The notes beneath the pieces were generated by a model, which had not been told where the DNA came from, searched no databases, and saw nothing but the letters and a program-made list of their open reading frames with translations. A DNA stretch of 47,975 bases, taken from a virus. Shown one piece after another: positions 40,901-47,633 of this stretch (position 1 is its first letter; every line of letters begins with the position of its first letter). Both the position numbers and the translations under genes were made by a program. The stretch covers positions 1 through 47,975 of IMG/VR virus record IMGVR_UViG_3300008267_000079, one strand, 5' to 3'.

Positions 40901-41439
40901 TTGACTGGTCTTCAAACTCCTGGCACAAGATTGCTGCCTCATGGAAAGCAAATACTGGAACTGATTATCTCAAACTAGCAGTAGACGGATCCACCAATCC
41001 TTCTTCAGTCCTGAATACATCTATAAGCATCTTGGATGTATTAGAGCAGATATATATTGGATCAAGATATGATGGATACAGCTCTTGTTTATCAAGATTA
41101 GATAATCTTAGAATTAGCAAGATTGATAGGCTAAAAACAAAAGATTCTTCCGGTAATTACTTAGACTTAAATTATAGTTCTAATTTAAATTCTGTAGGAC
41201 CGTTAATTGATGATATTCACACATCTTATTTGAATAATTTTGAAATATTTAAAAATAACAATAATTATATAACTATAACAGATTTAGTTAGAGGTATTTA
41301 CGAGTTTGATATAGAGGTTGTAGATGATTTTGGTAAAATTAATTCTAGTGAAATAGAAGATCTTATTGTTTATTTGGTCAATAAATTAAAACCATCTCAT
41401 ACCAATGTTCTTGTAAAATTTAAAAGAAAAACATGTTAA
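31957..41439 (+). CDS. Giant gpI-position baseplate/adhesin protein with LamG-like modules
   Basis: A 3160-residue protein encoded right after the J-like wedge, where gpI-type proteins are encoded. Residues about 110-186 (RDRIFLNVPKTYSLDGSS, EDLYQVEKHIGEILSDNY) resemble the gpI-like N-terminal helical part. Residues about 1145-1185 contain DREVYRKALQGTLEAFSRGP, a helical motif common in this class. LamG-like jellyroll signatures occur three times: residues 1209-1260 (GTFSCWVRNDWYG), about 2100-2215 (HHIGASWRFNTEYRKDEMH), and 2826-3060 (WHKIAASWKANTG). LLDEVKI at about 2654 looks like a LamG closing strand. The C-terminus (LVNKLKPSHTNVLVKFKRK) is typical of gpI-like proteins. Cys 1822, 1827 and 1834 are clustered. 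Codons 1341-1405 form a GC-rich island. LamG domains suggest sugar or surface binding. Ribosome binding site is weak (AAGG). Confidence 0.65.
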   Translation: MALRPNTLQVISSTQIELGFNKKLSTLINVDNFSVSSSVGLEDSIKILDTLVSGSSIVITTNPQVSGTLYLLILKDTDQIKFTAEDGDRLANDDVSRSVYFVGADSYNPIRDRIFLNVPKTYSLDGSSVRNILSAQAEDLYQVEKHIGEILSDNYISVRVEDEYRIRGSGAKDRLAHENAYLIESISKYPSGRNLIFKELYFNSNSNINSQKFISDYPISLQQELHSEEIIFSNLSSNISGYLLKLEKNNIIKLESLSIIKEANGACDQIEYIYNIEKLNYSIKNNKYDPYRAFSYASLESNEILLSESSGFILPSPGDTIKISYLYKDVSRKINLDSILVYNTEEVTYEAVPQESTRFFLKNAPITNQSGELGVVGDLNISSSSGAVFLYEIPFNTSKLPSFAGEYAVNYQTGEVIVFGGDNIFGTSDGQYYVDYFYRKTYNKNLDYYIDGTDFAATSGRSLQKSFAIISFSYQQQFVDGVDYKSEIHTEVLNEQVEDNLLSTFTIKTNNGPITKVFSIYNQTSGETYQPVSFYKNEINFSGINPPKFLSAKNAIPKFDKVQNEKITPYFKFLNSIFKFKIIDNSSLNNIVVYPPIPSHLINTISPDYLLKDADGNIKNMNIKFFAEPDGNLNINSFALTSSSDLPDLNAEYYIGLNCLSVQLENKNILNKQNDAIGSFIDASLTLSETYFVNEKCFFNDSEFYNSSKTKLTNDQNNKSIITITLANLQEAGDYIVDYFNGVIHVAVGLDYDVDLGYASYDHAKVISNDVNIITCDGAYRRKSLSDKNYSYLIDKTSIDNGIYFQNLNSSFEIPDNSTVLDLNGAEVETNLVTDDYLIYPRLAPTTFYGIYKLDSIFGNNSSNPSYRESASSQYAALESVINGGKNLFLPSFKIENNYLDLKNNKIFKAKNNSGYTFSIEKENFGFIYSIKNLTLNTEISDQTLDGLKFPTEIYSVEDLGSQSKIYIDANLNINLSNDYIKDSIGLKFKIVSYDSITGETIILNITDISGYIIPEDGVAKVVNEISLTETSSSILVNISEECLINNLNQIQIIYVNDFIPLPGTRLATWYSSGSIYYDYTYTSDYLVVSYEYGDNEINWQINNSISESEPYYVTYRYGALRDSLKNNFGLLTKIPFFTKFLQNTDREVYRKALQGTLEAFSRGPVISSFENLIEKFTEQTPEISESFFGSWILGRDLLNPQNIDYSGILKFESGKFDSGVIVNDNLTITTPAKTSINLDEGTFSCWVRNDWYGINNDANLTFDFSKMSEINFNLKINSNIFKDQNFELFMSDDRYGVTDWTGDYLSIYNYQSIENGSEEIGPFGITKYHDRLNSSKFSKHSISFSASLASTSESLSGFYRNDPGALSERLSTFGMGMFHSGIPASSRGYLGDGLEIFLSYYTSPFIVSVGDDNRVLMLAGALAPIINSVTERVYVLKIEDEDVSQNDIPNFDGPYIIRNCNCVTYEDLPSLEKFRDEDFNKIKIQLTEGINISYLSDKFNIIDDISGCKYVLEDGRVYTIKSFIDAANKEVNFIPNDGVIYGFYVDRIPDNQQHITQQGSATINSTKPSGIGIILTPVVSVIRQKFDSEYLYNFNAKPILVNFTTKNLNLDIDRNPILNKVSFKLNNYNFDVAYSDLLLVNQYSELFDFLNLNSWFNSEYGLSYEINGISDLNNKIFIGCLDSVVKNKINISKFNYSIEEGLGLENIYIGSSKVNPKSYIFTINKDLNYVYGRPDIDTASKSVYIWFDENCIVDGNSVGSWKFKSVIPNQSIISIGPEGYTAIDGYNIDYESVELQDYIEGRITTDGGFSYAKSTLDDSECPVDSCDARYRFCGQSLLEGGGWKSLYNLGSDLINTIIGGTEHNIYDWKKSGEFSTSLVNNIYRINNIQDSNSYLYLPLNCMQDLQYEISFKVLDFDESIVGSNSGKFSGNIVGNLIGTTIAEIFDGSKDLKISLAASSTQKYLAILDGISGSILDLVPFNWYDNTFNSLQVTVNKYSDLITIYYKNNIISRIKYSILETYNYSCDNILEPGLYIKFNDKDIVSNNFIETYNQISLDIDYIELNLISSKIDTNLEDNDTLLIQTDLIDFKFYNKADGYLDAYGYMESGSDIDTLVLVSDLERYIFDSGEDLSTNRISLYKDFYGYLNFRIYDSLYQKDKNFYNIATNIKDFLPGDFHHIGASWRFNTEYRKDEMHLFIDGKEVPSLYKFGGYVSPWKDSKVGDIAKDIIQDFSETKLSFYDTYNDGQVLAGQNYLSSSSANFDHNDVGRSIIIKEGGLASELNNKAFIISSVDGNSIYLLEIESLTPYYFTTSSSNIEFYRPPHVNGNLLGTIFSSTKFEIYQINCKKEKQELGGVLYTVDNGVISIVNNNVDNPKYRINLNNGNIDFLYKDINCNWLGSVEISDLDIWIENFGLNKSKIFEKINYSSNRILGPEYLDQVSGFITNMPEPIDLSSVKIKRILLDDNIPSGTIDENIFSFELENELLVSSEYQSPNYGRLISIKFDSDNIAYCTDGYSVENYLYIEGENLDGFISEYIYINENKIYNLSNFYTKITKISGNFNIIDNNYEPLLFSVFETNSITESNNSGNYADVYKYSNGIFYITTHGSYGQVSYELPSGLYTFDYPSYLSIRLPRVGDKLFLGSNMLGQKQLGGLLDEVKIITEMSGDTRDYQSNSVFSKSITEEFVSNKKPCPDEQTIFLSHFDNPFELQIRRLRNKIFLNTKDNFKYKLNDKDLELLSKFINDKTKFISEMKKLGYTESIAEETYVESHMADGGPLFNEARYADNNELIVGFNSVNNTFGYSGKFYNRPPDNYSAPNIFDKNNGTIEVWVSPLLSTDTDNQRRVIFDSYNVKTAFVVPTSTGIIELPTSAEKIVSITLPQSKDSSLYKTTRYDEISRSRISGRLDGGTGTLNNFANGAILKNDGKIVVLKTKLISNDPVLVKYFEKNSNQSRIQIYIESEKIYFEISNKYSTYLVYQVIDWSSNSWHKIAASWKANTGTDYLKLAVDGSTNPSSVLNTSISILDVLEQIYIGSRYDGYSSCLSRLDNLRISKIDRLKTKDSSGNYLDLNYSSNLNSVGPLIDDIHTSYLNNFEIFKNNNNYITITDLVRGIYEFDIEVVDDFGKINSSEIEDLIVYLVNKLKPSHTNVLVKFKRKTC
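35980..36172 (+). other. GC-rich island inside the 3160-aa gene
   Basis: Hand counting gives about 56% G+C over 36001-36170 (95 of 170), while the sequence on both sides is mostly A+T. Codons such as CTC, CTG, GGG and AGC replace the TTA, AGA and GGA used nearby. The reading frame is unbroken through it. Confidence 0.8.
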
Positions 41440-41490
41440 TATCAAATTTTAAGTCTATTAATAAGTAATGATCTTATTGAATAAGGCTAC

Positions 41491-41527
41491 AGAGAATTAA
41501 TGTCAATAAGTAATATAATAATTTTGC
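41491..41527 (+). repeat. 37-nt direct repeat, copy 1 (start of GNAT gene)
   Basis: This copy covers the ribosome binding region, ATG and first nine codons of the acetyltransferase gene. It matches 42019-42055 at 32 of 37 positions, without gaps. Confidence 0.8.
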
Positions 41528-42009
41528 AAAAATTAAAGACGCTTAAAGTAGTCTTAGCCTCTCTAAATATTGATTTAGATAAAGTAGAGGGGCCATCAGT
41601 AGTTATCTACGATCCAAAATATAATGAGCAAATTTTAGATTTAGATGAAAAAGTTTTTGGAGATAGGGATTCTAGTATTTTCAATGCAGCAGAAGGATTC
41701 GTTCTATTGGATGGAGAAAAACTAATAGGTTATGTTCTTTATCAAATTGAAGACGACAACTTACACATTCGTTCCCTTGGCGTTCAGCCGGATAGTCAGG
41801 GTAGGGGTCTTGGAAGAATTCTGCTTAAAGAAGTTGTTAAAGTTATTGATTCTAATGGATATACCTCCAGCCTAGCAATAGATCCTGCTTTTAATATTGA
41901 ATCAGATGCTCCAGAAAAATTACGTAAGCTCTATAGAGGATTTAATTTTAGTGATAGTGGAAGAAGAAACAGGATTCAAAATGAGATTTGGGTTAGACCC
42001 AGAAAATAA
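41500..42009 (+). CDS. GNAT-family N-acetyltransferase
   Basis: This family transfers an acetyl group from acetyl-CoA to an amine. Residues 95-112 contain motif A: V95-Q-P-D-S-Q100-G-R-G103-L-G105, then RILLKEVV, which fits the Q/R-x-x-G-x-G/A acetyl-CoA binding signature. The preceding strand (NLHIRSLGV) and the later RKLYRGFNFSDSG (the Y-x-x-x-G-F motif) complete the fold. The 169-residue length is normal for a single-domain GNAT. Residues 1-35 are a helical lead. It is the only clear enzyme in the tail part of this cluster. The substrate is unknown; virion protein, host protein or antibiotic-like small molecule cannot be told apart. It is separated from the 3160-aa gene by a 60-bp gap and from the adhesin by 18 bp. 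Confidence 0.9.
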   Translation: MSISNIIILQKLKTLKVVLASLNIDLDKVEGPSVVIYDPKYNEQILDLDEKVFGDRDSSIFNAAEGFVLLDGEKLIGYVLYQIEDDNLHIRSLGVQPDSQGRGLGRILLKEVVKVIDSNGYTSSLAIDPAFNIESDAPEKLRKLYRGFNFSDSGRRNRIQNEIWVRPRK

Positions 42010-42018
42010 GAAGGTTTG

Positions 42019-42055
42019 GGAGAACTAATGTCAACAAGTAATATAACAATTGTGC
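42019..42055 (+). repeat. 37-nt direct repeat, copy 2 (start of 1499-aa gene)
   Basis: This copy covers GGAG, the ATG at 42028 and the first nine codons (MSTSNITIV), compared with MSISNIIIL in copy 1. There are five substitutions and no indels. Confidence 0.8.
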
Positions 42056-45000
42056 CAAGAGTTAACTTTTTTGATGGACAAAAGTTATCTGAGGCAGACC
42101 TAGATCAAGAGCAGATTCATCTAAGAGGGCTAGCCTCAGATCATATCATGTCTGCCCACGGTAGTGGCTTGATTAAGGAAAACCCTCTCGAAGAGAGGGC
42201 GCTTTTTACATTAAGTAACCCTGGTTTTTATTCGGAAAATGCTTCCAAATTTGTAATTAATGCCGGCAACTTTGATGGTAAGCCAATTTTTCTAGATAGA
42301 CAACCTTCTGATGCCACTTTTGGTAAAAGACTTATTTTTGAACTGAAAAATGCTATTATTAAAAATAATTATCCAGTTAAAATTGTAATATTAGGATCCA
42401 GATATAATCCGCTAGATTCTAGAGGAGAAATTGTAGTAGAGTATCTAGAGTTTAATGAGTCTCTAAAAAAAGTTACCTCTAATTATTATAAAAATATATA
42501 TGCCATTTATTTTAATAACTTAAGTGGCGGACTAGGTAATTCTTTTTATAATAATTCTGCTGAATCTTATAATTACTTATCTTCTCAACAATTAGATCTT
42601 GTTATTTATGAGTCAGATTCTATCGAAATTTTTCCAAAGTCTCTTACTGTTTCACAGGTAGAAAGTCCTAATTATTATTTAAATAATTTTATTACTTATT
42701 CTGAAGAAAAATCTTTATTAGATATTTTTAATGAAGCACTTGACGAAACTTTTTCAAGTTCAGAAATTTACTATGAAACTGATCCATCTGAAATCTTGCT
42801 TTTTTCTCAAGGAGAAAGCTCTGCAGTTTCTTATGGTCAGAAATTCTTGGCCAAAACAAATGGGCTACAAAAAATCTCATTATTAATGGGCCTAGATACC
42901 TCTATTTCTTCTGAATTCTCTGGAAGTTTAGTTATCTCTATTCATAAACTAACCACAGCAACAAATTGCATTACTGATGCTGTTCCAGATAACTTAATAA
43001 ATTTTGATCCAGAAGCAACTTCTCTTGTTGAAGCAACATATTCTTATGATGATTTTCTGGCAATGGGTGTTAAGCTCGGAGAGAGTCCAACTATAGTTGA
43101 TTTTGATTTCTCTTCTACATTAATTGCCAATCCAAATTTAGAGCCATCTTTAGAGATAGATTCTTATTATTGTTTTATTGTTAAAAGGGTTGGAGATACC
43201 TCGACTGGTACTATTAGACTTTATCAGGGCTATGAAAAGTCTTATCAAAAAACTCAGAATGGCCAGGCATTAACAATTCAAGAGCAATACGAGCCAAAAA
43301 CAACTTTATTTACAGAATTTGATATTATCAATAACAAATATGTTGATGACTCTGATAGAGGTCTTTGGTTTGAGTTACATTCATCTACAGTCGAATTAAC
43401 CAGTGGTAAAGCATTTTCAGAAGATGGCGTTCAATTTGAAGTGCCAAGCTATATTGAGTATATTGGAAATAATTTAATTCCATTTAATTTAAAGGATATA
43501 GAGTTAAAAAATATAAATGGAGAAAAAAACTATATTGTTTTAGATAGATCTGAAAAATTTACAACACCAATTGCACATCCTAGAACTGGAAACTATACAT
43601 TTACAAGAATTTTGGATACTTATAGTATTGCAATTTTTTCTGAGTCAGAATTAAATTCTATTTTAGATTTAAATCCAAATATCCTAGGATATGTAACTGA
43701 TAATAATGACAGATCTCCATCTGATATCTCTGGTACTTTTTCACAAGTTGGACAAATAACTCCAGATAAAATTTACTTTATTAATCCTCCTAGCAGCCTT
43801 CTTACAAAAGCTCTTGTTAATAGAATTTTTATTCCAGATACTGGATGCAGTTGTGGCTCTCAATATAAGATTTCCTCTGTATCATGTTCTGTTCAAAGGG
43901 CAGCCGACTTTAACTCTGATGGAAAGATAACATATCAAGATTTAGATTCCGTCTTAAGTTTGGCTGGCAATACCCTAACATCTTTAGTCACGCAAAATTT
44001 AATTTTAAATGGAACCATTAGTTTAGAAGATTTTTATAAAGCTGATGTAGATAATGATGGAGCTATTGATGGAAGTGATATTTCCATTATCGAAGATGCA
44101 ATTGATGGATATATAAACTTCTCAATTCCAGAGCAGTTTACAATATTAGAAATTGGACTTTCCAATATTAATTCTGAAAATAATTATCCAATAATCTTCC
44201 AAGATGATGCTGGCTCTGGATCCTGTCCTACCTCATCCAACGTAATTTCTTTTAGCATCACCTCTGAGGCTTTAACCAGAATTGTTAGAGCTGGAGATAA
44301 AATTGTTATTCCAGAAACAGAAGCTGATGCCGGTGAGTATTTAATTTCAGAAATTTCCTTCTCTGCACTATCTGCTTCTGCTACAGTTGTTGATATAAGT
44401 GGAAATGCAGTTAGCTTTGCAGGATCTTCTGGCTTTAATTTATCTATTTATTCTGGTACTGAAGTTAATACTTTTGCAGATAATAATTTATTAGTTAACA
44501 TTCCAGTTGACTTAAAAAATTGGACAATAACATCTTCTGGAAATGTCTTTTCAGATAATTTAATTAATATTATCGATCTAAGAAGATTTGTAGAACAATC
44601 ATTCTTAGAGGTTGCAACAACTGATTGTGTTTGCTCAAATGATTCTTGTTTTGAAACTGCAGATCAAGCGCCATTAATTAAAAATCAAAAAGTCTTACCA
44701 AATGACTTATATCTTCCAAATGGAGATATTCTATCGGCACCAGGAGTTCCTCATCATGGTGACTTTGAATATGTTAATGTAATTCTGCCATTACCACCCG
44801 GTTCTATTGATAATTGTTCTATAAATATTTATGAATCATTTATAAAATCATATAATGGCACATGTGAAACAGTAGCTGGATATCCAGCTATGAAGTATTC
44901 CGATGGAACTTTAGTTGGATGCAATGATTCAGGAGCTACAACAGACTTATCACTTGGCAAGGTAAAAATTTCAAAAGCAATTTCAAGCCTACATGTTGAT

Positions 45001-46527
45001 GCCCTAATTGATGGATATGCTACAGATGGATATACAACTGAATCTAGTGAATCATTTGCTATTGATAATATAATATTAAATTCTTCATATCCTGAGGTTT
45101 ATTCATCTGGCTTTTCTACATGGCCAGAATTTGAAAGTGATATATATACGGCAATCAATATTAACTCTACATATGCTTCTTTTGAAATTAATGTAGATAC
45201 AACTTCTGTTACAAATAACTCTACCCTAACAAGGCCTCTTGCTGAGCCAGACTTAACTGGTGACTTTACCATATCTTTTACAGGAAGAAGAGAGTCTTGG
45301 GATCCATCAAAATTGGTTCTAGGATCAATCCATACTTATGCCCAGGTAACAATGGATAATGAGTATGGAGGAACATCTGTTCTAAAATTGGGCTGGAGAC
45401 AATTAGGAGATGGTGATGGAGTAGAGCTATTCTGGAGCGGCTCAATTAATGATGGAAGCGTAGAGATCTCAAGCTTCAACTTTAGCATACCAGCGCCAGA
45501 TCTTGAAGGTAATGATGTTAACTTTAGAATTAGAAGAGTTAATGATATAACTACCGCTTACTATTACTACAACAAAGTAGACTCCCTAATTATCGATCAA
45601 GAATACGTTAAAATTGGAGAATTGCTTACCACAAATCCTGGAGAAGGTCCTGCCAATCTTATCTTTAAGACAGAATCTTCTGGAGCCGGTGTTTCATCTT
45701 CTTATATTTATAAGACATATATTTTCTCAGATGATTTTATTATTTCTTATGATGAAAATGTATCAGATGAATCTGCTGCATCAGAAATTTTAATTGGAAA
45801 TAATACAGCTAAGTTAAATGAACTATCTTTTAATTTTCCATTAAATCTAAATTCCAAGACTCAGGTTATCTCTGCAACAATTGACTTTACTACAACTCAA
45901 GATTTTAATATTACAAGTACTGGATTTAAATTAATTCCTTATGAAAATATTAATGCTAACAATTTATCTAAATATTTAGACCTAGTTTTATCATCCAACT
46001 CATCGATTATTGCCGAGCTGATTCCAACTTCTGGACTTGCAGGTGACACTATTAGCTTTGACGTTACCAACGCGATAAAGTCCATGCTCTTGTCCACCGG
46101 GCACCTACCAGGCTACTATAAGGCATTTCTTTTAACTTCTGATGCAGGCGAGTTGGATTCATTTTATATTTCAAATTCTATTTTAATTACAGTTATATAT
46201 TATGATATTACAACTGGAGTTATATTTAAAGTTGGATCAACTTTAGATCCACTTACTGGAATTTTAACTCTAAAAACAAAAAATATATTATATGATTCGG
46301 CAAATACTGAAAATAGAACAGTTTTAAATTTAGGAGTTTACCTAAAGAAAGCTGGCTTTAAGAATAATGATTTAACAGTTAGCATTAATGACCTTTCAAG
46401 AATAGGTCTTGGAACCTGCACTCCTGCCGCTTCCTTATCTGAGACAGAGGAATGCTTCTTTGTTACTGGATCTACTTTGTCAGGACTCTTTATAGAAGGA
46501 CCATTTCCCTGTAGTTTTCTAGCTTAA
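42028..46527 (+). CDS. Large structural/adhesin protein with dockerin-like calcium loops
   Basis: The 1499-residue product starts at the ATG at 42028, which has GGGAG upstream; a TTG at 42016 is less likely. The N-terminus (PRVNFFDGQKLSEADLDQEQ, then IHLRGLASDHIMSAHGSGL) resembles N-terminal anchor regions of phage baseplate and fibre proteins. Residues 627-638 (D627, N629, D631, G632, I634, D638) and 673-684 (D673, D675, D677, G678, I680, D684) are two dockerin-type EF-hand loops. CxC pairs flank them (C607/C609, C620; C867/C869, C874). Residues about 1370-1400 (SFDVTNAIKSMLLSTGHLPG) look like a DNRLRE-type beta domain. A role as receptor-binding or tail-fibre-like component is inferred from size, domains and position after the baseplate. 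Confidence 0.6.
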   Translation: MSTSNITIVPRVNFFDGQKLSEADLDQEQIHLRGLASDHIMSAHGSGLIKENPLEERALFTLSNPGFYSENASKFVINAGNFDGKPIFLDRQPSDATFGKRLIFELKNAIIKNNYPVKIVILGSRYNPLDSRGEIVVEYLEFNESLKKVTSNYYKNIYAIYFNNLSGGLGNSFYNNSAESYNYLSSQQLDLVIYESDSIEIFPKSLTVSQVESPNYYLNNFITYSEEKSLLDIFNEALDETFSSSEIYYETDPSEILLFSQGESSAVSYGQKFLAKTNGLQKISLLMGLDTSISSEFSGSLVISIHKLTTATNCITDAVPDNLINFDPEATSLVEATYSYDDFLAMGVKLGESPTIVDFDFSSTLIANPNLEPSLEIDSYYCFIVKRVGDTSTGTIRLYQGYEKSYQKTQNGQALTIQEQYEPKTTLFTEFDIINNKYVDDSDRGLWFELHSSTVELTSGKAFSEDGVQFEVPSYIEYIGNNLIPFNLKDIELKNINGEKNYIVLDRSEKFTTPIAHPRTGNYTFTRILDTYSIAIFSESELNSILDLNPNILGYVTDNNDRSPSDISGTFSQVGQITPDKIYFINPPSSLLTKALVNRIFIPDTGCSCGSQYKISSVSCSVQRAADFNSDGKITYQDLDSVLSLAGNTLTSLVTQNLILNGTISLEDFYKADVDNDGAIDGSDISIIEDAIDGYINFSIPEQFTILEIGLSNINSENNYPIIFQDDAGSGSCPTSSNVISFSITSEALTRIVRAGDKIVIPETEADAGEYLISEISFSALSASATVVDISGNAVSFAGSSGFNLSIYSGTEVNTFADNNLLVNIPVDLKNWTITSSGNVFSDNLINIIDLRRFVEQSFLEVATTDCVCSNDSCFETADQAPLIKNQKVLPNDLYLPNGDILSAPGVPHHGDFEYVNVILPLPPGSIDNCSINIYESFIKSYNGTCETVAGYPAMKYSDGTLVGCNDSGATTDLSLGKVKISKAISSLHVDALIDGYATDGYTTESSESFAIDNIILNSSYPEVYSSGFSTWPEFESDIYTAININSTYASFEINVDTTSVTNNSTLTRPLAEPDLTGDFTISFTGRRESWDPSKLVLGSIHTYAQVTMDNEYGGTSVLKLGWRQLGDGDGVELFWSGSINDGSVEISSFNFSIPAPDLEGNDVNFRIRRVNDITTAYYYYNKVDSLIIDQEYVKIGELLTTNPGEGPANLIFKTESSGAGVSSSYIYKTYIFSDDFIISYDENVSDESAASEILIGNNTAKLNELSFNFPLNLNSKTQVISATIDFTTTQDFNITSTGFKLIPYENINANNLSKYLDLVLSSNSSIIAELIPTSGLAGDTISFDVTNAIKSMLLSTGHLPGYYKAFLLTSDAGELDSFYISNSILITVIYYDITTGVIFKVGSTLDPLTGILTLKTKNILYDSANTENRTVLNLGVYLKKAGFKNNDLTVSINDLSRIGLGTCTPAASLSETEECFFVTGSTLSGLFIEGPFPCSFLA

Positions 46528-46535
46528 TTTTTTAG

Positions 46536-46541
46536 TATAAT
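46536..46541 (+). promoter_or_regulatory. Candidate -10 element of a leaderless glycosyltransferase mRNA
   Basis: TATAAT lies exactly 6 nt before the ATG at 46548, in a 20-bp gap. No ribosome binding site is present. Standard spacing puts the transcription start on the A of the ATG. No -35 match is visible. Confidence 0.5.
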
Positions 46542-46547
46542 TATCTT

Positions 46548-47633
46548 ATGGAATCGTTAAACATAAGATCTGAAACAATGCTTGGAACCTCTCATAGTTG
46601 GTCAGTAACTATGAGGGGTCTTTTATCTGCTTTTAAAGATAGAGGTCACAAGCTATATCTAAAAAGTATTAATGGCAGAGAATTAATCCAAAATAAAATC
46701 TTAGAAGATATAGATAAATGGCATCCATATCCAGATCTTGATATTGCATATACACTACCAGTAAATTTCGCTAGTAGATTTGATAAGAAATCAAAAATAA
46801 AAGCAGCAATTTATAACTATGAATCCTCAATACTTCCTAGAGAATGGCTTTCGGAACTAAAGCACGTTGATTATATTTTTCCTTCTAGCGATTGGACTAG
46901 AAATAACTTTATAGCTAACGGCTGGGATCACAAAAAATGCGTAACAATACCACATGGTATTGACCCAGCTATTTACAATAATAAAAATAAATTTTTATTA
47001 AAAAATAATAAAAAATTTAGATTTTTAAATGTATCAATTCCTCATTTTAGAAAAAATATAAACCTAGTATTAGAGGCATATTATGCTGCCTTTAAAGAAG
47101 ATGATGATGTATGCTTGGTAATAAAAACTAATCTAAATAAGCCAAAACATAAGTTTGAATGTTATTTTTTAGATCAGCTAATGAGTGCTCAAAAGAAGTT
47201 TGGCAAAAAGCTGCCAACTGTAGAAGTTGTTGTAGATACCCTGGAAGATATCACTCCCCTTTATAATTCTTGCAATGCCGTTGTTAGCGCCTCCTCCTCA
47301 GAGGGTTTTGGCCTTCCACTGCTGGAGGGATTGGCTTTAGATAAAATTATTATAGCGCCAAGATGCACTGGTCAGCTTGACTTCTTAAATAATAGCAATT
47401 CTTTATTAGTAAATGCAAAACTAATAGATGCTGACGAAAGGTATCAGTATTGGAAGGTCAATAAAGGTGCAAGGATTTACATGCCAGATTTAGAGCATCT
47501 ATCACAACAGATGCTAAGAGCATATAAAGATTATAATAGTTTATCAAAAATATTATTTTTAAATAATCAAACTTTGCGCGAAAAATATACTTGGAATAAT
47601 GCGGCAGAAAAAATTGAAAGTTTGATAAAATGA
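46548..47633 (+). CDS. GT-B fold glycosyltransferase (GT4-like)
   Basis: This 361-residue protein should move a sugar from a nucleotide-sugar donor to an unknown acceptor. The N-terminal half holds the acceptor-side Rossmann domain (SHSWSVTMRGLLSAFKDRGH). The linker contains IPHGID (residues 134-139), typical of GT-B enzymes. The C-terminal half has the donor-binding motif with E252 and E260 (EGFGLPLLE, the E-x7-E signature of GT4 enzymes) in SSSEGFGLPLLEGLALDK. Length is normal for the family. No signal peptide or membrane segment is seen, so it acts in the cytoplasm. The next gene overlaps the stop (ATGA). Likely acceptors are virion proteins or host surface sugars, but nothing in the sequence decides this. 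Confidence 0.88.
   Translation: MESLNIRSETMLGTSHSWSVTMRGLLSAFKDRGHKLYLKSINGRELIQNKILEDIDKWHPYPDLDIAYTLPVNFASRFDKKSKIKAAIYNYESSILPREWLSELKHVDYIFPSSDWTRNNFIANGWDHKKCVTIPHGIDPAIYNNKNKFLLKNNKKFRFLNVSIPHFRKNINLVLEAYYAAFKEDDDVCLVIKTNLNKPKHKFECYFLDQLMSAQKKFGKKLPTVEVVVDTLEDITPLYNSCNAVVSASSSEGFGLPLLEGLALDKIIIAPRCTGQLDFLNNSNSLLVNAKLIDADERYQYWKVNKGARIYMPDLEHLSQQMLRAYKDYNSLSKILFLNNQTLREKYTWNNAAEKIESLIK

Noticed and set aside
41460-41478. Hairpin (AATAAG with CTTATT) before the GNAT gene as a terminator
   Set aside because: The stem is only 6 bp, all but two pairs are A-T, and no T-run follows.
42016-42027. TTG at 42016 as start of the 1499-aa protein
   Set aside because: The ATG at 42028 has GGGAG at good spacing and lies in the 37-nt repeat in register with the GNAT start codon.
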